The notes: generated from the sequence alone by a model not told the origin. Shown: positions 43,470-55,039, numbered from the stretch's first letter. The stretch is 64,000 bases of DNA from Rhynchopus sp. YZ270_cl-10 (GCA_964035575.1 OZ037933.1:186001-250000); one strand, 5' to 3'. Made by a program: numbers and translations.

Positions 43470-46400
43470 GACGAGGCTGAGCTTTGCTGGGGCTGAAAGA
43501 GCTCGCTGTCTGCTGGGAGGACGTCGTCGTCTGTGCAGCTGCTTGCCTCGCTCTCGCAGGCCGATGCTGTCGCAATGGGCTGGAAGATGTCGCTGTCCGC
43601 CGGCAGCACGTCATCACTCTCGTCGACGTCGCTCGTATTCGCCATAGGGAACGGCCTGAACACCTCGCTGTCAGGCGGAAGCATGTCATCGTCTGACAGG
43701 CTTGGGTCCTTGCACACACTCTGCACGGATGACATACGTGTCCTGACAAAAAAATTTGCAACGTTATAATTGGTAGGGGGGTTTTCAGTAAATGCAAGTA
43801 AGGGTGCGGTTGGGGATCTCCCCCAGCCATGCAAAAACCTTACAATTTATTTTGCGGTAGACAACTGATATAAATGGCACCCCCGAAAAAATCGGAAATA
43901 CCAAAGCATTGGTGACTCCTGACGACCCCATTAGTGCGTAGTTGTTGCGTACTTGGTATTGTTTTATTTTCTGGGGGTACCAAACCTAATAGTAGTTCTG
44001 GACCAAATATTTTTTAGGTAAAAGTTGACTTGAAATACAAAAAAAAGGGGCTTCGTTACTCTGGTTTCTGATCACACTTTATGGAAAGGGGAGGGGGAAA
44101 GTGTGATGTTCATACGAAGCAGTGGTGAAGTGGATATGATGCATGGCGTCGTCGCTGAAGAGTAGGGTGGGATGGTGCAGAGGATGAGGATGATGGGGGA
44201 TAATGGGGTTTGAAAGTTTGTATATTTGAAAACTATTTGGAAAAATCACGTGTCGCAACAGAATATATCCACGCCACGCCCACCCTCCGCCCAGCTTACT
44301 TCCATTTCGCGGTCTACGTTGAGATGTCCTACTCCCGCTACCGCTCGTCAGTCAACGAAACGGGTATAATTGGAACACAAGGGAGCAACTCCTTGTGCGA
44401 AGTAAGTGACTCGGGGTTTATTTTTGTTTTTGTGGTTTTCACGCTAGGTCGTGACCCGGAGGAAGCTCCGCATATCATAAAGGGGGAGGGTGTTTTTTTT
44501 TTTTTTTGCGTCAAAAAATAAGAAAAGTTGAGAGATGCATTTTGTGACACATACTTCGAGCCATTAGCGACTGTCCTGTACTCCGCGCTTGACGTCCACG
44601 CACCGGGCCTGTGTTTATTGAAATTTTAGGGCAAAACAAAAAAAAAATTTTCCCCCCTTGGTTCTCGCTACCAAGCTTTTGTCCTAGATGTGATCATCTG
44701 ATTTTCAGGAATTTGGGGGGTAAAAAAAGGTGGGAGGCATGGGCGGGCATGACAGCTATATCCTTCATCTTGGATGCCAGCAGGTATGGCCACCTGGAAA
44801 TTCTACAGCTCTACAAGCAAGGGTATCTCACAAGAGTTGAAGGTAAAAAGAAGCGGGAGAATTGATTTCTTGAGTGCTGAAAGAGAGGGTGGGACGACAG
44901 AGAATGAACACAGATTTGACAAAAAATCACGAACCTCCATTGCCGTCATCTTCCGGCGACATCGCACCCTCCGGTATACAATGAAATAGCAGCCGCAAGC
45001 CGAAAGGCTGCCGGCAGCAGGAAGAAAAAACTGAGTTCAGATATGTGTAAGCTTTCCCGGTCTTATCCAGCGCCCTCTTCCCAACCCGCCCCAGTAAGGC
45101 TAATTTTTCCCCACATTTTTTTTTTTTGAAAGATCCACATACACAACATCTCCTCCGAACACGTCGGGGGACGGGCCGAGATCCGAGACATGCGTTGGGT
45201 CCTCTCGCTCCTCGATGACAGCGTGGATACCAAGCTGCTTTTGGACGGGGACGTAGCTGATGACCGGCTCTTCGTCCTCAAGCTCGACACTCTGGAGGAA
45301 CAGTGGCAGGCAGTTCTTTGGCCGCTTCACCTGCGTGTCGGGTGCTTTCCGCCGCGCAGTGGGAAGCACGAACGAAACCTTCGAGTGGGTAGCCGTCTCC
45401 AGGTGGCAGCTGTGATGGGGGGAAGGAGGGGGGGTGGAAGGTGTCTTGAGACGAAAACAGAGAAAGTTAATATAATATTATGATAAAACCCATGGAGGAG
45501 GTTGCACACCTCGGTGAGGAGGCAGCTGTGATGGGGAGGAGGAATGGGAGGTTTTTTTGAGACGCTAAACGATAGAAACACTCATTGACACTCATAGTAT
45601 AAAAAAAAACCCCCCCATGGGAGAAGAGGTTGGACACCTCGGTGAGGAGGTGGCTCTGCAGAGCGGTTCCCCCAGAACTGCAAAGTGTGTTCAAAATGCG
45701 TTGTTTCTATTTCATCCGTGAGATGACAAAAAACAAAGAAGTGTAAGATAGACCTAACGGTTCTATCCATTTCGTGGGTATAAAGGAAGGGGCATACCCA
45801 GGCCCTGCCTCCGGGGGGTTGAGGATTCCTGTGAAGGAGGGAAGCGCATCCATGTCCGAGTCGCAGCTCTCCATCTCCAGGTGGTGTCCCTGCATCCTGT
45901 GAAAACGGTCGATCTGCTGAGAGAGGGGCTCCTTGGTGGTGCCGAGTGCATGGGAGTGTAGCTCTTGAAATGACGCCACCTCAGGCTTGGTAGGTGGGAC
46001 GTACGGGAGCACGGCGTCCGACTCCTCAAGCACAACGTCGAGCACCAGCTGCGCACTGAAGTCTGTGTACATCTGTTTGCCGCCATCCCTGTTTTTTTTT
46101 TTTTTTTTTTTTTTTTTTTGTGGTAAAATCAGCCCATTATCGTCAAATTCGCAATTTTCTCAGATTTAGTTGATAAAAAAAAATTTCCCCCCGGGAAAGG
46201 CAGGTCAAGTACTGTTCAGGGTTGGTGGCTTCCATTCCTTTCTCCACTGCATAACTACTTTTCGCACGCGCTTGTATTCGTCAAACTTCGCGAACGCCAC
46301 CCTGCGATTCTTTAGCCGTATGAAAAAAAAATAAATGGCGCCGCAGGCGAAAAAAAATAGGGTACGGTGTAAAAATGCTGGTTTACACCACACAGTCACT

Positions 46401-47289
46401 CAACAAACCCGTTTTTGCGGAGCAAAAAAGGAAAATGGCGCCGCAGGCAAAAAAAATAAGGGGTACGGTACGCAGCGAGCAGAAAAATTTTATGGTTCCA
46501 TCATTCCAGTCATCTGGGGGTCGGGCGAGGGGTCCCCAAAAGTGCCCAAAAATCCCCTCTTTTTTTTTTTTTTTTTCCCTCCCAAAAAAAGATTTAGTTG
46601 ATGTCAACTAAATGCGAACCGCACGATAACCCCCTGGGTAAAATCAGGCTCTCCGCTAGGATTTCCGATTTTGAAAAAGTTCTGTTGATAGTCCACGTTG
46701 GTGGGTACATGCTTGCGCCGCAGGCGCACGGTACGCAACTTTTTTTTTCCCCAACGCCCGATTTTGACTTTTTTGGGACGTTTGAGCACTCACCTCTCCA
46801 TATCTTCTTCTCCTGAGCTTTTTTGACAGGTAGAACGGGTCTGAACCACTCAGCAGAACTTTTTTTTTTTGTTCTTTTTTTTCCCCATTTTCAAAAAGTT
46901 CTGTTGACAATCAACAGAACTTTAGTACCTAGCGGAGGCCCTGGGTAAAATTGATGAAAAGTAACGGTTTTTTTTGGGGTACCTGGGGTCTAAAAGGGTT
47001 AAAAAAATCTTTTGTTTTGCAAAAAGTAGGGTACAAAAAACATACTGTTTCGTTTCATGAATCAGCGCCTTGTGGTGGGTAGGGGCATCGTGCATCTTAG
47101 TCTTCACGACGTGCTTACATGAGCCCCCCACGAGCGTGGGGGTCCCTTGCGGAGAGATTACGGACACTGACCGGACGTCTTTAACGAAAGCAGCCTGTCT
47201 TTCCTCCCGGTCTTTTTCCTTCCCGATGATGTCTTCTGCAGTATATGGGATATGTACCCAGGTATTTACGTGTGTTTTTTTGTGTTGTT
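43470..47289 (-). CDS. Four-exon gene with acidic repeat modules, incomplete at both ends
   Basis: Exons: about 47289-47046, 46088-45798, 45409-45143 and 43742-43470. All donors are GTATGT/GTATGC and acceptors follow pyrimidine- or T-rich tracts or CCATCACAG. Every junction splits a codon two-plus-one, so the inner exons can be skipped or duplicated without a frame change. Exon 1: NTWVHIPYTAEDIIGKEKD. Exon 2: ESDAVLPYVPPTKPEVASF. Exon 3: EDEEPVISYVPVQKQLGI. Exon 4 has three tandem units: DDDMLPPDSEVFRP, DDVLPADSDIFQP and DDDVLPADSELFQP. The recurring acidic-then-hydrophobic-Pro pattern in exons 2-4 suggests one ancestral module. No known domain, signal peptide or membrane segment. The first exon with an ATG and the terminal exon were not identified. 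The introns (957, 388 and 1400 bases) hold repeats. Confidence 0.65.
44225..44430 (+). repeat. Dispersed repeat, uninterrupted copy of 10080-10400
   Basis: Shares AATATATC, CCCAGCTTA, TCCATTTCGC, CTACGTTGAGATGTCCTACT and AACACAAG/CTTGTG(C)GAAGTAAG with 10080-10400, but lacks the hairpin inserted there. It lies in the third intron of the minus-strand gene. Confidence 0.6.
45480..45725 (-). repeat. Intronic dispersed repeat, partly duplicated; relative at 58855-59030
   Basis: Two tandem partial copies contain CACCTCGGTGAGGAGG followed by (C/T)(A/G)GCT(G/C)TG. The longer also has CCCAGAACTGCAAAGTGTGT, which matches 58855-59030 in reverse. The copies lie next to the acceptor of exon 3 (CCCATCACAG|CTGCC); the acceptor word itself is repeated in the intron. 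Confidence 0.6.
46089..47045. other. Intron with GC-palindrome repeats
   Basis: First intron of the four-exon gene. It carries several GCGCCGCAGGCG...GGTACGG words, TTTTTGCGGAGCAAAAA-type hairpins, repeated TTTAGTTGAT(G)(T)CAACTAAAT and AAAGTTCTGTTGA(T/C)A(G/A)TC words and a piggyBac-like terminus CTGGGGTCTAAAAGGGTTAA at 46985. Confidence 0.5.
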
Positions 47290-49194
47290 CTGTTGGGAAA
47301 ATGGTAAGGTAAAGTGCAGAGGGGGGCAGAAAGGAGATATTTTGGTGGACACAAAAAGGAATGTCGGTTTTGATTTATTTTTTGAAAGGAAGAAAAAAAA
47401 AGTGTTGGAGTATGTGTAGTTTTGCCTCGTGCAAAGATCCTCTCTCCACACCCATCTGATTTTGCCTGAAATTTTTCGGTGATATTTTGGTGATGTTTAA
47501 AACCAACCTGCACTAAACTCCACCAATTTCAAGCAGAAAAAAAAATGGACAACCTTCATGACAACCTTACAATTTCTAGGTTATTGTAGTTTTCAACAAA
47601 TCGCCCTAATTTACACACCAAAAAAAGGACGGGAAACTGGGACTATTTCTCAATTTTTGGACTGCAGAACTCCTTTAGAGCTACAGAAGGTACAGACACA
47701 AATTGGTCCGCAACCCTTAAGCAGCTTTTATGGGGGGGAAAAAGGCCCCCCGGGGGTAGTCCACACAGTAGTGTTACTCTGTTAGAAAGGGGTGATTGTA
47801 AGAAAAGTTTTAAAAAAAGGGGACAAAAGGTGAAAAAAAAAGCTTCTGTTTTTGTCTTGTACTTTGTTACTCGAGTTACCATATTTTCACCGAACGGTGT
47901 GCGTAACTTTTAGTATCGACTTACTTGCCGTGGTGGTTCGTCCGGAACAACTTATCCCACGCACAGTAGTGTTACTCTGTTAGAAAGGGGGGGAGAGAGA
48001 ATTATCAGCCAGAAAAGTGAAGTTGATAGTGCAAAACGCCTCTGGGACGCAGGCACCTGACACTCCGCGGGGGGGAAAAAAGGGGGGGAATAGTTTTTAA
48101 AGATGAACCTAAGCCTCTCGTGCATGGTCACCTTGGATGAAGAGAAAAGAGGGGATTTTTATTGTAATGGTAAAGTAAAAGAAACCAATCTCCTTTGGAA
48201 AAAAAGGGCAAAACTGGGGGGATGTCTGGGGTGGAGCCAGAAACAAGATGAAAAAGGTCCGTTCATTTCGCGTCAACACCTGATGACGTGGGATGGTAAC
48301 GTACATCAAGAACCAAATGAACCCCTTTTTTCTCATGTTTTTTTTTTTTTTTTGTTGATAAACTGTTTGGAGTAGTGTAGTTGCCTCGGGTTGTGTTGCC
48401 ACAGTTGTGCAATCTCCACTTTCCTTTTTTTTTCTCTCTTCCCCTACGTCCAAGCCCTTTCCTGCCACTAGGCTCTCTCTAAACGAAAACCTTCCCTCAG
48501 TACAAGAAAACGGCGGTCATGACATCAATTTTATTTCCTGGCGAAGCCACGATGCGCAACATTTCTAAAAAAATGTTGACATATAATGGCAAGGTTCAAA
48601 TTTGAAACAAAAACAAATAAAGAGTCTGAACGTTTGAAAGAACGAAAAATTGTTTCATATACTAACTATTCTACTGAATAGAAAGTATAATTCTAAATGT
48701 GTCTCTCACACAAAAAAAAATCTGAAAAAAGATACGATGATAATGCCTCACATGCATGAACATCTTTAAAACGACTAATTTCACATACTTTTCCATTCAA
48801 AGAAGAGAAAGTAACGCACACAAAGGAAGGTTCAAAAATGATACAATCCCAAACAGAAACAGAGATTTATACACCATAGTAGAACTGAGGCTGAACCTCA
48901 GTTTTGAAAAAAAAAAAAACTTTTGCAGATTTGGAGAAAAAGTTTTTTGCGTTTTTTTGGGGAACTGGGTTGCTGACCGCACCATGAAATCCCGTACCAT
49001 ACAGGCTGTACCCAATTTTTTTTTGCCTGCGGCGTCATTTTTCCTTTTTTGCTCCGCAAAAAAGGTTCGTTGAGTGACCCTGTGGTGTAAGAGGCTAGAT
49101 TTTTACACCGTACCCCAATTTTTTTTCGCCTGCGGCGCCATTTTATATTATTTTCTTTTTGCTCCGCAAAAAGAAATAGAGCCATGTCCTGATA
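47290..49194 (+). other. Intergenic or unresolved 5' part of the four-exon gene
   Basis: Short-repeat copies: GAAGTTGATAGTGCAAAACG at 48016, GAACCTAAGCCTCTCGTGC at 48104, GTAGTGTAGTTGCCTCGGG at 48372, all plus-strand. A block CGTCAACACCTGATGACGTG ... GAACCAAATGAACCC (48258-48325) is also at 37600-37670. An ATG exon for the downstream gene should lie here but was not found. Confidence 0.4.
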
Positions 49195-49412
49195 TGGACG
49201 TGGAAAATTGCATCCGGGTGCCCTTTGTGGCACTCCTCCTGAAGGGGTGAAAGGTGCTGGGAATGTTACCCTGGGTGCTGAAGTCAGGCACGGTACATGT
49301 GTGGAGGGACCTGCAGGAGCCCTAGCCAGTGAAGCCATAAGGCCCTAGGAAACTAGCCGGTAGCCGGGAACCCTCCCTGGGCAGTACAACGATGATACTT
49401 CAATCTTAAGTT
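49195..49412 (-). repeat. Dispersed repeat, uninterrupted partner of 31780-32095
   Basis: Opposite orientation to 31780-32095. The sequence across 49340-49355 is the empty site of the small element at 31849-31917. Confidence 0.65.
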
Positions 49413-49875
49413 CATTTCTTCCAAAAAAAGCCCCTCCGTGCCTCCAGCCCCCTCAGGAACAGCAACCTCACTTTTTTTGCACTTTTGGTAAGGAAAAAAA
49501 TCGTATATAATAGCCTGAACAGAAACAAAAAAAAAAAAAACAAAAAACAAAAAAAAAAAAAAAAAAAATACAAAAGTAACAACAAAAGAACACACATTGA
49601 GACAAATTAGGCAAAACTCATACACATCCCATCCCTTCCCCCCTCCAAAAAAACAATACATGCACTTCTCTTCTCTGTCGATTACCTTACGTCCATTCAT
49701 CCCCGAACACCCGATACAATTCCTTTTCTTTTATGGTATTTTCTACCCCCCTTTCCCTTCTTCTTTTGTTTCAAGAATAAAAATTTCTCAGAGAAACCAA
49801 AAGGACGTTCTAAACAAAAAAAGAATCCAATTTTTTTATTGAAATCTCAACTTTTTTGCTTTACTTTTTTCACAA
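49413..49875. other. 3' flank of the phosphodiesterase gene
   Basis: A/T-rich with a 40-base poly-A-like tract at 49530-49568. A short coding-like stretch on the minus strand (EVAVPEGAGGTEGLF, 49400-49480) is not assigned. Confidence 0.35.
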
Positions 49876-52359
49876 CTATTCCCCACCAGCTATTCCTTTC
49901 CACTTTGCGAGGTTCGCCTCCACGTGGTCCGCCATGTAGGTCAGCTCCGGGAGACACCCTTCTGCAACTGTTTGGTAGAACTTGCTTCCTACGAATTTGA
50001 TAAAGTTGATCTGCCCCTGCGCCAGCTCGACCTTGGTGTGTCTGTCGTAGCCAGGAGTGACCTGCTTGCCTTCTGCCCGCTCACTATCCCCTTGGAGATA
50101 AAACTCTGTTGTAATCGCGATGCCCCACAGACGACTGATGTTAAACGGTTTTGCAAGGTTCGACAAATCGGCTGCCTTGAGTAGAATGCCTCCCAGCAGA
50201 CGGCGGTCTTCATCGTTTTCTACGTTGTAGCCTCGCTCGCTCATTGCTTTGTACTCATCGCAGACGGTTTGGTGGTGTGCCATATCGGTTTTCAAAATGT
50301 TTGAAATTAAGAGTTTGTAGGCTTGGACTGACTCATCTTTCGGAATTTCTGAGAATACACCGATTTCTTCGAAGGAGAGAATCGCGATTGCGACGTTGCA
50401 ATGATGCACTTCGAGAACCGAAGAGGCGCCGCTGGCATTGCTGAGGAGCCCTAGAGGGGTTTCGGATTTCGAGTGAAAGGAGTTGTTCAATCCCATGTGA
50501 TCTACGTCGTGAAGGATGGCGGAGACCATAAGAACAAACCCATCGAGGTCAGTCAGTTTGCTGGCCGCGCCCTTTTGCAAAAAGATAAAAATGTTTTGAA
50601 AAACGTCAAACGCGTGCACCGCATTGTGATACGGAACCAGACGGTACTTCGAAAAGGCGGTCAACATGAACCTCGCCATCTTCTGTTTGGGGACATTAAA
50701 CTTTTGGAGATATCCCATTTTTTCAAATAGGTGTACACCGAGGGAGACCAGCTTATGGTGGTTCTCTGTCTTGAGAGAGTAGATGTGCGCGTTAAACGTC
50801 TCGGAATGGAGGGAATGCAGCTCGTCTTCGTAGACTTCGACCTGAAGCGCGGCGTACGCGGCATCGTCCTTTGCAGGTTGGATGACAACATCAGTCGCAC
50901 CACCACCTCCTCCAGAGGATGAGTGCAACAGCTTCATGGTCTCCTCTCTCGACGCCCTGCAGAATTCCAACAACTTCGCATTGCTCAAATGCAGCCCAGA
51001 AAAGGCAGCAAAGAACCTCAACATCTCCTCATCATCCTCCCCAAACTCCCCTCCCGTCGATTTGTTTATAACCTGCGCGACAGCGACGACCTCTCCATCA
51101 GCCCAGATCGGCATGCACAGAATCGTCTTTGTAACGAAGCCGGTCGCGTCGTCTACATCAGGGTTGAACCGAGGGTCGCAGTACGCATCGGGGATGTTCA
51201 CCGTTTCCCCCTTTGTGCAAACGTATCCAGCGATACCTTGTTCCATAGGCATGCGGATTTCTGTTCCGTCTGAGTCAGCATACAACATACCCTGCTCTTT
51301 GTCTACAAGGAAGAGTGTGCAGCGTTCGGCCTGAAGCAGCTCTTTGCAACCATCCTTTACAACATCTGCAACGCCAATCCAATCGGATAGGTCGGTTTTG
51401 TTGACACGTTGTACAACATCAAGAAGAACCTCATTTTTGCGTTTTTCAAGCGCAGTTTGACGGAATTGGTATGAATTCGCAAGGAAAACACCTGCAAAAG
51501 CGGCAAATGCCTCAAACAACGTTAAATCCGCTTCATCAAATGGTTCCGGTCCGTTGTCTCCGTTTTTGTTCAAAAGCTGTGCTACAGCGATGACATGGTT
51601 TTGGTAATGCACCGGCGCGCAGATCAACGACTTTGTACGGTACCCCGTTTTTTTGTCGATCGAATCGTTAAACCGCGTATCCTGGTAGACATCTGGAATG
51701 TTAATAACTTCCCCAGTTTTCGCAACACAACCGGAAATTCCGGTGCCAATGGGGACACGAATTTCGTCGGTTCCTTCTGCAACTTTTGACACCAATTCGC
51801 CATCTTCCACAACAAAGAAGGTGCAACGATCAGCATTAAGTAGAGACGATGAACCCTCCATCAATGTTTTCAAAAGTTTGAAATGATCGGTTTGGTTCGA
51901 CGACATTTCCAGGCAGGTTTCGAGAAGAACCGTCGCGGCCTGCGATGATTTGCTAAGTGCTTGGGTAAGGTTGCTCTTTGGCGTGGTGGAGTGACGTTTT
52001 GAACCGACCTCTTCATTGACGTACTGTACCATCTTGCGGAGGTTCGTTCCGGTAGTGCTGCTGTTCGGGATGTTGCTGTCTTGGTTGCCCGAAACCGTCA
52101 GTTTTGCTGCCCCATCTACCTCCTTTGGCCCCCTCCTTCTCTTCGCAAAGGCGTTCTGTATCAACCCCAACAACCCCTCCGTACTGTCTGGAGCATCATA
52201 TACCCCATGCTCCAAACAGTACTGCACAACCCCCTCTGCGAGGGACGCAAGGCCGTTGCTGGGCTTCGCCTCCAGAACCCCGCCTACAACGTTCTCAAGG
52301 CATGAGTGCAATCCTTTGGAAGTCAGATAGTCCACATCCCCCAGGGTAGCGTGGGACAT
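49876..52359 (-). CDS. Cyclic-nucleotide phosphodiesterase with tandem GAF domains, 827 aa
   Basis: It would hydrolyse cAMP and/or cGMP to the 5'-nucleotide. Numbered from the chosen Met (MSHATLGD): GAF-A about 160-297, GAF-B about 323-462, catalytic domain about 530-825. Both GAFs have the NK-F-D signature (LLNKNG...PFDEADL; VINKSTGGEFGEDDEE). The catalytic core has PYHNAVHAFDV (His578 general acid, His582 metal), ILHDVDH (His617, Asp618), KAADLSN (Asp731) and ELAQGQINFI with the purine-binding Gln781. All metal ligands are present, so it should be active. GAF-GAF-PDE order and length match kinetoplastid PDEB and animal PDE2/5-type enzymes; nucleotide preference cannot be read. The upstream in-frame Met at 52482 gives a Pro/Ser-rich extension, but CCCTTTTTTTTAG lies one base before 52359, favouring the shorter form. 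Likely partner of the cyclase at 12422-15994. Confidence 0.95.
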   Translation of the reverse strand: MSHATLGDVDYLTSKGLHSCLENVVGGVLEAKPSNGLASLAEGVVQYCLEHGVYDAPDSTEGLLGLIQNAFAKRRRGPKEVDGAAKLTVSGNQDSNIPNSSTTGTNLRKMVQYVNEEVGSKRHSTTPKSNLTQALSKSSQAATVLLETCLEMSSNQTDHFKLLKTLMEGSSSLLNADRCTFFVVEDGELVSKVAEGTDEIRVPIGTGISGCVAKTGEVINIPDVYQDTRFNDSIDKKTGYRTKSLICAPVHYQNHVIAVAQLLNKNGDNGPEPFDEADLTLFEAFAAFAGVFLANSYQFRQTALEKRKNEVLLDVVQRVNKTDLSDWIGVADVVKDGCKELLQAERCTLFLVDKEQGMLYADSDGTEIRMPMEQGIAGYVCTKGETVNIPDAYCDPRFNPDVDDATGFVTKTILCMPIWADGEVVAVAQVINKSTGGEFGEDDEEMLRFFAAFSGLHLSNAKLLEFCRASREETMKLLHSSSGGGGGATDVVIQPAKDDAAYAALQVEVYEDELHSLHSETFNAHIYSLKTENHHKLVSLGVHLFEKMGYLQKFNVPKQKMARFMLTAFSKYRLVPYHNAVHAFDVFQNIFIFLQKGAASKLTDLDGFVLMVSAILHDVDHMGLNNSFHSKSETPLGLLSNASGASSVLEVHHCNVAIAILSFEEIGVFSEIPKDESVQAYKLLISNILKTDMAHHQTVCDEYKAMSERGYNVENDEDRRLLGGILLKAADLSNLAKPFNISRLWGIAITTEFYLQGDSERAEGKQVTPGYDRHTKVELAQGQINFIKFVGSKFYQTVAEGCLPELTYMADHVEANLAKWKGIAGGE

Positions 52360-52659
52360 GCTAAAAAAAAGGGGGGGTGTAAGTTGGGAAAGGCTCCTTG
52401 CGGAGTCGAAAAGGGAAGGGGGGGGTGTGTATATATGGGGTGTGTATCCTGGGGGGAGAGGGAAGGTGGTGGGGCAGTGCACACGACGGTGAAGTAATGG
52501 GTACTACATGGAACTCACCGTGCAAGAAATTCGACTTTTGAAAATCCGGAAAGGCGATGTGGCTTCAAACGACCGTTGAAAATCTAGAACAAAAAGTTGA
52601 CTTGAAATACAATAGGGAGTACCTTTTGGTATGACCGATGCACACCGTAGGGGGTGGCA
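52360..52659 (+). promoter_or_regulatory. 5' flank of the phosphodiesterase gene
   Basis: A pyrimidine-AG acceptor (minus strand, CCCCCTTTTTTTTAGC-ATG) abuts the start codon. Further upstream is a GTTGACTTGAAATACAATAG short-repeat copy at 52593 and a GTGCAAGAAATTCGACTTT word (52521) also found at 59408. Confidence 0.45.
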
Positions 52660-52822
52660 CACGACGGTGAAGTCAATGACATGACATGTGCCTTTACATG
52701 TAAAATGACATGTGAACACATGACATTTTTACGGCCAATATACGTTACCGCACATGTAAAAACAAGTTACATGGTAAGCACATGCCAAATGCACATGTCA
52801 TGTCATTGACTTCACCGTCGTG
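52660..52822. mobile_element. TIR element, 163 bp, inside a short dispersed repeat
   Basis: The ends start CACGACGGTGAAGTCAATGA and finish TCATTGACTTCACCGTCGTG, perfect inverted repeats that continue inward through CATGACATGTGC and GCACATGTCATG. The flanks read GGGGTGG and CAGTCCTACAATCC, so it splits a GACTTGAAATAC-family repeat. A related end, CACGACGGTGAAGTAATGGG, lies at 52480. Confidence 0.8.
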
Positions 52823-53000
52823 CAGTCCTACAATCCATTTCGTAGTGTCCATCTGATATGCGCTACTCCCGCTTCCACTCATCAGATGAAAGGAGCATTT
52901 GAGACAACCCTTTTCTCACACTTCTTCCCGCTTCAAACAAAATCTGGGGGGGAAAATGAAGATATGACGGAAATGGGAAATGTGGGGGGGGGGGGGGGTA

Positions 53001-54193
53001 GGGGGGGTCAAAAGGGGTAAACAAATTGAAAAAAATGAGTTTTTGTTCCTAAGTGCTAAAAAAATGACCAAAACCAGAAAATACCACCCTCAGATGTCCA
53101 AAAATCCATCTGCGCCCGGTTTTGAGCAGTTTTGAGCCTCAAGAAGCCCCGTATCTGCTTTTTTCAAAAATGTACACACAACTTGTACCTGCCCACCCCC
53201 TGTAGGTAGAGCAACTCACACATCCATCACGCCTCAGTGTGAGCCAGGGGCCAGAAAAGCCCCAAGGCCACATATTTTCACCCCAGAACCTATCCCGAAG
53301 GGTACCCAGGCTGTTTCGGGGTGTTTAGAGGGACTTGGTGGAACTTAGAACCATGTTTCAAAAAGTGTCAAGGAACTCGTACCAAGGGTTTTCCCACCCA
53401 AGGTACTAAGTACTGGTACCCTTTTGAAACATGGTTCTAAGTTCCACCAAGTCCCTCTAAACACCCCGAAACAGCCTGGGTACCCTTCGGGATAGGTTCT
53501 GGTGAAAATATGTGGCCTTGGGGGCTTTTCTGGCCCCTGGCTCACACTGAGGCGTGATGGATGTGTGAGTTGCTCTACCTACAGGGGGTGGGCAGGTACA
53601 AGTTGGTGGCCACGTTTTAAAAAAATGCAAAAAAGTCGCTCAGAAGTGGTCAAAAGTGCCCAAAACCGGGCGGAATTCGATTTTTTGGTCCAAATGGGCC
53701 TATGGTGTGGTTTTTTTGACCTCAGGGGGTATTTTTTTTGATTTATTGCGTACTTCACGTTTTTTGACGGCTTAAGGTACCTTGGGTGGGAAAACCCTTG
53801 GTACGAGTTCCTTGACACTTTTTGAAACATGGTTCTAAGTTCCACCAAGTCCCTCTAAACACCCCGAAACAGCCTGGGTACCCCTCGGGATAGGTTCTGG
53901 GGTGAAAATATGTGGCCTTGGGGGCTTTTCTGGCCCCTGGCTCACACTGAGGCGTGATGGATGTGTGAGTTGCTCTACCTACAGGGGGTGGGCAGGTACA
54001 AGTTGTGTGTACATTTTTGAAAAAAGCAGATACGGGGCTTCTTGAGGCTCAAAACTGCTCAAAACCGGGCGCAGATGGATTTTTGGACATCTGAGGGTGG
54101 TATTTTCTGGTTTTGGTCATTTTTTAGCACTTAGAAACCAAAACTCGATTTTTATCATTTTGTTATCGCTTTTTGGGGGCTTTTGACCCCCCC
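53001..54193. mobile_element. Fold-back element, 1.19 kb, TA duplication, internally rearranged
   Basis: The ends GGGGGGGTCAAAAG and CTTTTGACCCCCCC are bordered by TA. Outer arms (53001-53400 and about 53790-54193) are reverse complements. Between them sits a second partial forward arm (53400-53605) followed by about 180 unique bases. Arms share CCCCAGAACCTATCCCGA(A/G)G and GGGACTTGGTGGAACTTA with the element at 36007-36803. Non-coding. Confidence 0.85.
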
Positions 54194-54195
54194 TA

Positions 54196-55039
54196 GGCAT
54201 ACTGTGCGGGCGAGTAAAAAAAACTCGCCTACTCGCCAAAAACTCGCCTAAAACTCGCCCATTTTTGGGGGGCGAGTTTTGGCGAGTTTTTTTTTTTGGT
54301 AGGGATTTTACCTTGGGAAAAGTGTACACACGAAAATATGAGGGAAATTTGAGTTTTGAAGAGAAAAATTTTTTCGTTCCACTTGAACAAGACCTCTACA
54401 GTTTGCTTTGCAGGCTTCCACAACCAGTACCACCAGTCCAGCTGTAGCTTCTGCGGATCCATGAAGTTTGCACAGATGGGTGCGATGTAGTCGTGGTGGA
54501 ATACCGCCAAGGGGTGGCCTGCAGGGTTGCCATTTACCGGCATGGCGAGGACATTGTTGTATAGCGAGTGTAGCCCCGGCTCATGTCTTCGTCATCCTCC
54601 GGATTGTAGCACGTCTTGTCCCCCGGGATCTATGGCACGCTTGGATCTTCCCCTGGAGCAAATGTTTACATACATGCCTGTCAGCCACTGCCGTGACATG
54701 GTTGCCTTTAGACGTACAAGTGACACAATTTCAATTTTTTTGTGTGTTTTCGAGTGGCATGTTGTCATCAGTCACCCCCGCCCTCCATTTTCACATCCTG
54801 GTGCACATTTTCACCCCCAAGGTGCGTATGTGCACCAGGATTTGCACCCAAATGTGGGCGAGTTTAGGCGAGTTTAGGCGAGTTTTTGGCGAGTTTAGGC
54901 GAGTTTTGGCGAGTTTTTGGCGAGTTTTGGCGAGTAATAGGCGAGTAATGGGCGAGTAGGGCGAGTTTTTGGCGAGTTTTTCCTGAAAATCAGGAAAACG
55001 AAAAACTCGCCTAAAAACGGCTCGCCTGCACAGTATGCC
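54196..55039. mobile_element. TIR element, 844 bp, TA duplication, carrying an exon-like frame
   Basis: The ends GGCATACTGTGCGGGCGAG and CTCGCCTGCACAGTATGCC are inverted and bordered by TA; the left TA is the right TA of the previous element. Both subterminal regions are arrays of GGCGAGTTTT / AACTCGCC words. The unique middle (54360-54740) has on the minus strand a protein-like frame (SLYNNVLAMPVNGNPAGHPL, ANFMDPQKLQLDWWYWLW) of unknown family with no start, possibly a captured exon. Confidence 0.8.
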
